From Paulinella micropora (lineage: Eukaryota > Cercozoa > Imbricatea > Euglyphida > Paulinellidae), in assembly GCA_019918135.1 (NCBI GenBank), contig WBZZ01001710.1, forward strand, positions 47,501-111,500: a DNA stretch of 64,000 bases, written 5' to 3'. Shown here piece by piece: positions 57,415 through 64,000 of this stretch. The notes under the pieces were generated by a model, which had not been told where the DNA came from, did not search any database, and was given only the letters and a program-made list of their open reading frames with translations. The position numbers and the translations under genes were made by a program. How positions within the stretch are numbered: position 1 is the stretch's first letter; the number at the start of each line of letters is the position of its first letter.

Positions 57415-58824
57415 TTATTGTTTTACGACGCATCTGCTAGGATAGATAGCCGCGACTTTAACATATTTCAACCAAGCAGTGATGGCACGAGTAGCATTAT
57501 CGGCCGCATAACGAAGAGTGACTTCCGCAGTTCGTGAGTTATTAACCGCAATACCAGATGCTCCAATATGTGGCGACTGATTGAGTGTCTGGACAATGGT
57601 AGCAAATCCTCCGTTATTATCTGTGTCAGTAGAGCCAGAGGGGTCATAATATTTACGAAAGTTTTCAAGAGAAACAGATGAACACATATAAGCATCACGG
57701 ATACCCATAGTCGCTTGTAGATTGTTAATATACAATTCCGCACATCCTCTTCTAACAGCAGCAACCGTGTCGATGCTTCCTCCAAGTTCCATCTTCTGTT
57801 GTGGAGCATACCAATCACCAATACGGCATTGATATTGTTTATAAGGCATTATAGCAGTTCCAAGGTTATCAATGCTAGCATTGTCAGCAAGCACATTTTG
57901 AGTTACGATATACAAGCACTGAGCACGAGCAACTGCTTTATTTACTTGAAGATTAAAATCATCCGATGTCCCTGGGTTCGCCTTTTGGTTGTAATATGTT
58001 TCATAAGTGTATGGGAGCCCATCCTTGCTTCCCATCTGTTCCATAACATTTCTCTGGACACTAGGAGCAAGAGAGAATGTCTCCAACATTACAACTGGAT
58101 TTGATATGGTGAAAGTCAAAGCAGTTCCACTAAACTCAGAGGGAACTCCACCAGTGGCAGATCCAATAATAGCAAATGCTTCCTGAGGCGGTGCAAATGT
58201 CAAGCGAAGCCTCATACCACTAATCAAAGAGGGAGGAATGAGAGTTTCTTCATTAAACACTCCTGAGAAGTAATGGAGAGGAATACAAACTTTCAAATAA
58301 TTACCAGTGGCCACGGCACTTGGAGTATTGACAGCAAAATCAAGTATAACTTGATCAGTAACATTAGCATTAACTTCAAGACTTTCTCTCTGTCCAGCCA
58401 TCTGTGCATGCCGACGATAATCATAAGGGTAATGCCACGGGAGAATATTTCGCACCATCTTGTTCAAATCTTCAATTCGTTCAAGTTCGCTACCATCCTT
58501 ACTTTCCAACAAAAATCGTTCAAAAATAGCAGTTGCTGGAGTATTTAGGAAGCCAATGGCACAATCGTTATCTGCTTTAGTGTCCAACCCGTCTGCCTTA
58601 ATATCAAACGACAAATAACAATTCTTTCCATAGACAAAATCAGTGCTCGCCTGTAATGTAAAAATCATTTCAGTCCCCGACGCACTGGTATAAGTCTGCT
58701 GGTCGGCGAAGTTCTTCTTAAAGATACTTCCCTGTTCAGAGAGCGCCAGACTTGCTGGAAACTCATATCTGAGGTTGTTGAGGGTCATCAACTCCTCAGT
58801 AACTTCAATCTCCTTTTTTTCCAT
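57415..58824 (-). CDS. Putative major capsid protein
   Basis: The first ATG is at 58,822-58,824 (MEKKEIEV), giving 469 residues; codons upstream are open but start with GTG. It has no signal peptide or membrane segment and mostly beta sequence. Its size, location between penton and ATPase, and the FxLQASTDFVYGKN-like early strand suit a PLV double-jelly-roll capsid protein. I do not see clear similarity to the E1 candidate, so the two elements belong to different capsid lineages. Confidence 0.65.
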   Translation of the reverse strand: MEKKEIEVTEELMTLNNLRYEFPASLALSEQGSIFKKNFADQQTYTSASGTEMIFTLQASTDFVYGKNCYLSFDIKADGLDTKADNDCAIGFLNTPATAIFERFLLESKDGSELERIEDLNKMVRNILPWHYPYDYRRHAQMAGQRESLEVNANVTDQVILDFAVNTPSAVATGNYLKVCIPLHYFSGVFNEETLIPPSLISGMRLRLTFAPPQEAFAIIGSATGGVPSEFSGTALTFTISNPVVMLETFSLAPSVQRNVMEQMGSKDGLPYTYETYYNQKANPGTSDDFNLQVNKAVARAQCLYIVTQNVLADNASIDNLGTAIMPYKQYQCRIGDWYAPQQKMELGGSIDTVAAVRRGCAELYINNLQATMGIRDAYMCSSVSLENFRKYYDPSGSTDTDNNGGFATIVQTLNQSPHIGASGIAVNNSRTAEVTLRYAADNATRAITAWLKYVKVAAIYPSRCVVKQ

Positions 58825-58904
58825 TTTTGTGTGTGGGTGTGAGGTGATAAAATTCACGATGCTACTACACTAAAAAAATAATAATAGAAATTAAAAATAA
58901 TTAT

Positions 58905-59303
58905 TTATTCACCTGAAACGGATTGTTTAATAATATCAACAGATTTTTGTATATTGTCAAGTCTCGCATCTTGTGGTGAAGTCAATTGAAACTCTCTTGC
59001 CTCAGCATTCTCAACTGCTTTCTTTAAATAAGCCAAACTGCTAACAGCAGTGTCCAAATCAACAACATCCGCATTTTCTTTTTTATCAGAAATGTCTGTT
59101 AATGTGTTTTGAAGAGTGCTCTTCTCATACGGGACAAGATCGCCAAATTCGGTCAGTGGCTGATTAACTAATGGGGCACCATGACTACTCCACAATTCAA
59201 ACTGGTTTAGTTGAAACCCATCACTTTTTGGTCGGTTTGCTTCATTTATCTTTTTAATAAAGTCAATTGGCAAACGATTTGAAGCACTTGAGTTTTTAAT
59301 CAT
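58905..59303 (-). CDS. Uncharacterised 132-aa PLV protein
   Basis: This protein is ATG-started with a TATATAATATAAG box abutting the start. It is helical in the second half (coiled coil about residues 80-130). It lies between major capsid and ATPase genes; possibly a capsid cement or scaffold protein. No family recognised. Confidence 0.5.
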   Translation of the reverse strand: MIKNSSASNRLPIDFIKKINEANRPKSDGFQLNQFELWSSHGAPLVNQPLTEFGDLVPYEKSTLQNTLTDISDKKENADVVDLDTAVSSLAYLKKAVENAEAREFQLTSPQDARLDNIQKSVDIIKQSVSGE

Positions 59304-59352
59304 TATATAATATAAGTTAATTTAATTTAAATCAACTTTAAAATATATTTTA

Positions 59353-59931
59353 TCAATTACCATTAATTATTTTTTTCATAATTTGTAAATTCTGGTGTGT
59401 AATTCTTTCCTCTTTCATTTTCTTTAAATCCGCTATGGCTTGATTTACATCAACATCATTAGTTTCAGTAACCTCCTTAGGTGGTGGTGGAGTTTCCTTA
59501 GAAGCATCTTCCATTGCTTCTATCTTATTTGCGGGTGTTGTGGTAGTTTGTTTCGGCACAGCAACAGGAGTGGGATTGAAAGATTTGGGTAAAGATTGTT
59601 CAATCTTAAGTGCTGGAGACATCTCAATAGGTTTGGCATTTGGTTTAGGCAATGAAGTTTTTGCGGTTTCTATGTCTGGTATTTTTCTTTTTAATGATTC
59701 ATCTGGCATTTGGTCTAGTTGCTGTTCATTGGTCTTACTCCTCTTGCTTACTTTTGGTTTTAATTGACACTTAATCTTGCCACTCTTAATATCCGCTTCT
59801 ATCGTCTTTACTGCTAAGTATTCGGGCGATCCCTTACGAATTGTTACGAATTTTCCTTGCGCATTTTGTTTATACCAAATAGCGATTGCTTGTTGATAGC
59901 AAGTCTTGTATAATTTAGTTGTTTCCGTCAT
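59353..59931 (-). CDS. Uncharacterised 192-aa protein with Pro/Thr-rich linker
   Basis: A compact N-terminal 60 residues (KLYKTCYQQAIAIWYKQ, then FVTIRKGSPEY) precede a disordered Pro/Lys/Thr-rich middle and a helical end (NQAIADLKKMKEER). ACATATATTATGG lies upstream of the ATG. Possibly a virion core protein; unassigned. Confidence 0.5.
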   Translation of the reverse strand: MTETTKLYKTCYQQAIAIWYKQNAQGKFVTIRKGSPEYLAVKTIEADIKSGKIKCQLKPKVSKRSKTNEQQLDQMPDESLKRKIPDIETAKTSLPKPNAKPIEMSPALKIEQSLPKSFNPTPVAVPKQTTTTPANKIEAMEDASKETPPPPKEVTETNDVDVNQAIADLKKMKEERITHQNLQIMKKIINGN

Positions 59932-59973
59932 GACATATATTATGGAGAAAAAAAACCATTTAATTTAATTTTT

Positions 59974-60876
59974 TTACAGGTTTGTCATACCTCTATCCTT
60001 ATTTAATCGCAATATAGTAGAGAAATTCTTTCTAAACTGGGTTGTTCTATCACTGGCAGTGTTGTTAATTGCTAGAAATGAATAAGGTTCTGCCGTAGCA
60101 TACTTAACCATATTGTAAAATTCCTTTTTGGTGAGAAAAGGACTTTCATATTCATCTGCCAGTCTGTCAAGTTCGCTCCGCCTTACTCCATTAAAAATAA
60201 TCATCCAATGGCAATTAATTCTTATTCTTCGCGGGAGTTGTGTATAACTCTGAGTTGCTACCCAGACTGACACTTTAGCATGTGTTGAAGCGAAAAACAA
60301 CTCGGTAAGCACTTCTGATTTGAGAAAGGTTTTACTCTGTGCTATGTCATCCAATAACAATAATATCTTTGGTGCCTTCTTAAACCCTTTAGTTTTAATC
60401 AGTTCTTTTTGTTTAGTTAATATTTCGCGCATTAGTTCTGGGCGGTCTTCTTTGATTATGTCTTCTTTTTTTAACTTGAGAGTGTCCTCCAAAATTGGGC
60501 ATGGACTTAAGCAAAAGACAACTATTCTATCGTAAAAACCTTTCAACATGTTCTTTTTGGCGAGTAGATTACAAATCATAACTGATTTACCCCCGCCAGT
60601 GCTTGCGCATATAACCATAGTCCCCATTGCTGGCAATATTCCTTCTTTTTGAATAGGGAGCAATTCAACGCTATCTCTTTGTGTTTTAATTGGTTGTATT
60701 TCCAAGTCATTGTGAAATTTGGGCGGTTTTTTGCTATCTAACTCTGTTATTACTGGCCTGTCAATAGTAAATTCCTCGTGTGCTTTTTCTATGTTGGTCT
60801 TCTCCAGACTCTGCTTCAAAAGTGTTTTTCGTGGCAACTTGTTGGCTATTAATCCTCTACGTATGGATTTAGGCAT
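59974..60876 (-). CDS. Genome packaging ATPase (FtsK/HerA type)
   Basis: This intact 300-residue enzyme has Walker A ASTGGGKSV (residues 91-99), Walker B ILLLLDDIA (171-179), and a sensor-like WVATQSYTQLP after it. The A32-like ATPase family of PLVs, virophages and large DNA viruses pumps the genome into preformed capsids. It is the intact counterpart of the broken E1 gene. Confidence 0.9.
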   Translation of the reverse strand: MPKSIRRGLIANKLPRKTLLKQSLEKTNIEKAHEEFTIDRPVITELDSKKPPKFHNDLEIQPIKTQRDSVELLPIQKEGILPAMGTMVICASTGGGKSVMICNLLAKKNMLKGFYDRIVVFCLSPCPILEDTLKLKKEDIIKEDRPELMREILTKQKELIKTKGFKKAPKILLLLDDIAQSKTFLKSEVLTELFFASTHAKVSVWVATQSYTQLPRRIRINCHWMIIFNGVRRSELDRLADEYESPFLTKKEFYNMVKYATAEPYSFLAINNTASDRTTQFRKNFSTILRLNKDRGMTNL

Positions 60877-60929
60877 CTAAAGTTGATTTAATTTAAATTA
60901 AATTATCTTATATTATAAGATATACTATA

Positions 60930-63671
60930 TTATGGGTTTTGAAAATAGTTTGGATTGTATCTATAATTATCATATTCGGCACCAAAGGGTTGGGGTGGTG
61001 AAGCATAATTATAGAAATAAGGAGAGTAAGGACTACCAAAAGCATAATTACTTGGAGGATTGACGAGCGGTTTAAAATCCTTTCTTTCTGAACGAGTTTG
61101 AACTTGTCGCGGGATTTCAGCAGGGAAGTTTCTGGTCAGTTTTCGTTTCATTTTTGGAAATGCTCTTTTGTCTTTCATTCTGGTCTGGATAACTGCTCTA
61201 TTGTATCTATTCAACATAAAGTGATTATTTGTGTTGCCATAACGTGTGTTATCTAGCAATTCAAAATCATTCTTGGTGTCTAGCATGCGATCGCGTCTTA
61301 GTTCGTTGCCTTTGATAAGTGGGTTTGTTTGTGAAGTGCCGATACCTCCATTTTGGTCGCTTGGCATTAGAAAACGAATAAGTGCTAACATATCTTCTCT
61401 TTCATCGGCGGGAGTTTTACCCATAAGTTTATCAACCAATTGGTCAATGCTTCTCATGCTATCAACCATGGCTTGATTTGGTGTTGTTGCTGGGTCTGGG
61501 TCATCTGAAACTTTGTATTCTTTCATCATTTCTTTGAGTTTTTCATCTTTAACTTTCTCCTCCCAGAATGGGAGCCCCTGTTTTGTTCCACTTTTATAAA
61601 CACCTCCTTCATACTCTGGTTGTGGATTTGGTGGTGCTGGTGCTTGCGTTGTTTGCGGTGGCATGGTTTGTGGTGCTTGCGTTGTTTGTGGTGCTTGCGT
61701 TGTTTGTGGTGCTGGTGGCATGGTTTGCGGTGGCATGGTTTGCGGTGGTTGAGTTGGTATTGGTGTTTGTTTTCTTGGCACGCTCGCATCCCTCAATTCT
61801 AAATCTTCTAATTGCTTCATTTGGTCTGGAGTTAATTTACCCCTCACTTCTTGATAAATTCTCTTATCCAAAATATCATCCGCATCTGCTACGTCTGATA
61901 TACTAACACCTTGATTTAGTGCTTGTTTGATAGCCTCTTCCCATCCAACTTTTGGATCGTCATAATTGGAAAGTTTAATTTTCTTTCCAGTTTTCTCTTT
62001 CAACGATTTAACAAATCCCTTTAAGTGCCTCTTTTGGGCGCCTTTATCATCAAGTATGAGCAAGTTATTGCCCAGTCCAATAGTATCTGCTACTACCATA
62101 TTGTCTGAGTATGCGATCGGGACTTCAACACTAAGATTTATATCTTTTTCTATACTTGGTGGAATATCTTTTGTATTTATTTTTTCTATAAAATTATTAA
62201 TTGTAGTTTCATTTGCTGGTGCGATAAGAGAATATCCTTTCACACCATCGGCTTTTTCTTGCGATTTAACCATTTTGTTAAAACCATCAACGAGTTCCGC
62301 ATATTGTTTATTAAATGTAGCAGGATTTACCACTTTATTTACTTTAAATGTGGCATCCTTATCAAAACTGCCCACATTTTTCATAACCCCAATCATAGAC
62401 ATTAATGTTTTATCTACATCGCCTATAAATCCATTATACTTCGCATCTGGAGGAGTGGTTTTGATAGTTTTCCAAAACTTCATCGCATCCCAAAAAGATA
62501 CTCCGCCACGTGCCCTTCCCTGTGCTTCCAAGGCCATTCTAGATATATCCGCTTTTGAAAACCTTGAGTTGTAATTGTCAAAAATACTCTTAGCAACTTC
62601 GGCCGTAGCCAATCCATTACTCGTTAGATAATCACTCATATTGGTAATTCTTTCAAAGTATCGTTTATCGGCAAAGTCTTGGACATTCTTATCGCCAGTA
62701 GCATACAATAAATCATGTTCAAAAGCAACTAAATCCAAAGCATCTGCTGGGAGAATGTAAGGAAACTTACCGCGAGTTCTATCTTCTAATTGAAGACGGC
62801 TTTCCACTCGTGTGCCCCCGCCATTATAATTACTTCCCTCGGTATGAATTCGTTCTTCTTCCAACTTAATGAGAGCATCTGGTTGAGCAGACCATGTTTT
62901 ATATATTTCTCCAAGTGCTTTTCCAAGACCGAGAACCGTCATAGTCTCTACGCCTGTTTTAAATGCGCCCCACGCATTTAAAGACATTATTCCAGTGGCT
63001 AATCTGCTCGCATATTCTCTTAATACATAATCACCTATTCTTTGCTGTCCGCTCGCGATTAAACGAGGATTAGGAGGAGGCAAACCCTCTGGCACTTCAT
63101 TTCTTGCTAGTGCCAGCAAAAAGGTATTGAGAGCATCTGCTCTTCTTCTTCCAAGTAATCCAACATTCATTACACGTAGTTGTGGATTGTTGGCAATTAA
63201 TCTCAATATCTGTCCCCATGCTATCCTTCTCACACCATATCGCCCAACACCTGTAGCAAGGTTAAGTAATCTATTAAGTCTGGGGCTCATAATTATCTCC
63301 TGAATACTTCTAATAATAGCATTAACAAATCTTTCTACACTTCGGGGGTCATCACCTATTCGTGGCACAAGCATCTTGTGTTCGTCGCCTACCTGTGCTT
63401 CTATTAAAGCATCGTCTGGGTGTTTTCGCTCCCACTCTTCTCGGTTTTCTTTCCATTCTTTGTAATCTTGCTCCGCTTGCGCTCTATCCTCTCTTCGTAT
63501 TACGCGAGTTTTGTCCGCTTTGCCTTTGTTTTTCATATACATTAAACCCTTATCAGTTAATCGTTTTAAGGCTTCTTCTTTATATTCTTGTTTTACCAAT
63601 TGTGCTATATCACGCTTCATTTGCTGGATATTGTCTTCTATGTGCGCTATATCATATTTATCGTTAGCCAT
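60930..63671 (-). CDS. Large virion protein with parvovirus-like phospholipase A2 motif
   Basis: This is a 913-residue protein. The N-terminus is charged and helical. Residues about 303-340 read PYILPADALDLVAFEHDLLYA, here cited in parts, with His319-Asp320 and a following DFADKR (Asp335). This order (aD..A..HD..Y, then AD) is that of the PLA2 domain in parvovirus VP1 and some PLV/adintovirus proteins, used to breach endosomes. A Pro/Gln/Thr repeat stretch (QTMPPQTTQAP-like, about residues 635-685) follows, and the C-terminus is Tyr/Pro/Asn-rich. Probably a minor virion protein; the Ca-binding loop is not obvious. Confidence 0.6.
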   Translation of the reverse strand: MANDKYDIAHIEDNIQQMKRDIAQLVKQEYKEEALKRLTDKGLMYMKNKGKADKTRVIRREDRAQAEQDYKEWKENREEWERKHPDDALIEAQVGDEHKMLVPRIGDDPRSVERFVNAIIRSIQEIIMSPRLNRLLNLATGVGRYGVRRIAWGQILRLIANNPQLRVMNVGLLGRRRADALNTFLLALARNEVPEGLPPPNPRLIASGQQRIGDYVLREYASRLATGIMSLNAWGAFKTGVETMTVLGLGKALGEIYKTWSAQPDALIKLEEERIHTEGSNYNGGGTRVESRLQLEDRTRGKFPYILPADALDLVAFEHDLLYATGDKNVQDFADKRYFERITNMSDYLTSNGLATAEVAKSIFDNYNSRFSKADISRMALEAQGRARGGVSFWDAMKFWKTIKTTPPDAKYNGFIGDVDKTLMSMIGVMKNVGSFDKDATFKVNKVVNPATFNKQYAELVDGFNKMVKSQEKADGVKGYSLIAPANETTINNFIEKINTKDIPPSIEKDINLSVEVPIAYSDNMVVADTIGLGNNLLILDDKGAQKRHLKGFVKSLKEKTGKKIKLSNYDDPKVGWEEAIKQALNQGVSISDVADADDILDKRIYQEVRGKLTPDQMKQLEDLELRDASVPRKQTPIPTQPPQTMPPQTMPPAPQTTQAPQTTQAPQTMPPQTTQAPAPPNPQPEYEGGVYKSGTKQGLPFWEEKVKDEKLKEMMKEYKVSDDPDPATTPNQAMVDSMRSIDQLVDKLMGKTPADEREDMLALIRFLMPSDQNGGIGTSQTNPLIKGNELRRDRMLDTKNDFELLDNTRYGNTNNHFMLNRYNRAVIQTRMKDKRAFPKMKRKLTRNFPAEIPRQVQTRSERKDFKPLVNPPSNYAFGSPYSPYFYNYASPPQPFGAEYDNYRYNPNYFQNP
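61620..61760. repeat. Short coding repeats (Gln-Thr-Pro-rich)
   Basis: Units such as GGTGCTTGCGTTGTTTG and GGTGGCATGGTTTG alternate about nine times and encode the Pro/Gln/Thr linker. Confidence 0.8.
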
Positions 63672-63673
63672 CG

Positions 63674-64000
63674 CTAATTTCGCATTTCAATCATTTGTTC
63701 GTTCATGGGGGCAGTTCCGTGTTTTCTTTCAAATTCTTTCATATCAATGCCGTCATCTTGAAGGTGTGCTTTCAGTTCATCGTAATTCATATTTACATAA
63801 ATACTTCGCTTATTGTCCAACACACTAATTCTATCTTTTAAATCCTCCATAGTATTTCCTCTTTTTGTTAAAGCATCCAAAAATCTATCCGCTCTAAGCC
63901 TCTCGCGGGCTTGATTATTGACACCTTCATTAACTTGTTCAGTCCAATCAGCATCTGTGTCTTCCAATAAATACTTATGTTCGCGTCTAATTTCATTGTA
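63674..64000 (-). CDS. Partial charged protein running off the window
   Basis: The frame is open to the last base of the window with no ATG, so the N-terminus is outside. The visible 108 codons encode a hydrophilic, helical protein (EQVNEGVNNQARERLRADRFL, then MEDLKDRISVLD). It ends 2 bp before the start of the PLA2-motif gene and is probably co-transcribed. No family recognised. Confidence 0.5.
   Translation of the reverse strand, partial: YNEIRREHKYLLEDTDADWTEQVNEGVNNQARERLRADRFLDALTKRGNTMEDLKDRISVLDNKRSIYVNMNYDELKAHLQDDGIDMKEFERKHGTAPMNEQMIEMRN

Larger units (their letters stand above)
52182..64000. mobile_element. E3: PLV-type element with hairpin end and intact tyrosine recombinase
   Basis: Begins with a terminal palindrome and runs off the window. 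It carries recombinase, F-box/zinc-like protein, fiber, penton, major capsid, packaging ATPase and a PLA2-motif protein. Every frame seen is intact, unlike E1 and E2, so it may be the most recent arrival. Confidence 0.85.

Noticed and set aside
1..64000. tRNA or rRNA genes
   Set aside because: I recognised no cloverleaf or rRNA core sequence, though a tRNA scan was not possible.

Overview
The window is eukaryotic DNA, most likely from a unicellular alga or other protist, packed with integrated Polinton-like virus (PLV) type elements. The evidence is viral double-jelly-roll style capsid modules, an FtsK/HerA-type packaging ATPase, a protein-primed DNA polymerase, a retroviral-type integrase and tyrosine recombinases. 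These sit among host or transposon DNA with short GT-AG introns (43-122 nt) and long AAT, CTT, GT and CT microsatellites. I cannot name the host.

Element E1 (1 to about 18.9-19.3 kb; left end outside the window) is an rve-integrase PLV. It carries PolB (5' end cut by the window edge), lipase, a pair of small ExoX-C-like proteins, fiber, putative major capsid, penton, Ulp1/adenain-like protease, a small basic protein, packaging ATPase, a giant phage-like fiber with a C-terminal S74 chaperone, a small F-box/zinc-like protein and the integrase. The penton (in-frame stop) and the ATPase (A-tract frameshift) are broken, so E1 looks like a decaying provirus. Many genes end at small GC-rich hairpins. 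18.9-20.65 kb looks like host DNA.

Element E2 (20,651-52,034) is the most unusual object. It is a giant palindrome with arms of about 9.5 kb around a unique centre of about 2.3 kb (40,248-42,527). Each end is itself a palindrome of about 405-412 bp with two small hairpins at its tip, like a T-shaped parvovirus terminal repeat. The arms carry a GIY-YIG nuclease, a frameshifted tyrosine recombinase, coiled-coil proteins, a frameshifted AEP primase/origin-binding-type helicase and iteron-like repeats. I see no capsid gene. A 10,081-bp transposon (28,385-38,465, target duplication CGAG, TIRs of about 350 bp, DUF7869-like transposase, many microsatellites) sits in the left arm only. The right arm keeps the empty site, which argues that the palindrome is real and not an assembly fold-back.

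Element E3 (52,182 to beyond 64,000) starts 147 bp after E2 with a different palindrome of about 404 bp that has the same T-shaped plan. It carries an intact homologue of the E2 recombinase, then an F-box/zinc-like protein, fiber, penton, major capsid, two small proteins, packaging ATPase and a 913-aa protein with a parvovirus-like phospholipase A2 motif.

Working model (inference): E2 and E3 belong to a group of PLV-type elements whose linear genomes end in hairpins, processed by a telomere-resolvase-like tyrosine recombinase. E2 may be a copy-back (snap-back) defective derivative that kept and doubled the replication half and lost the capsid half.
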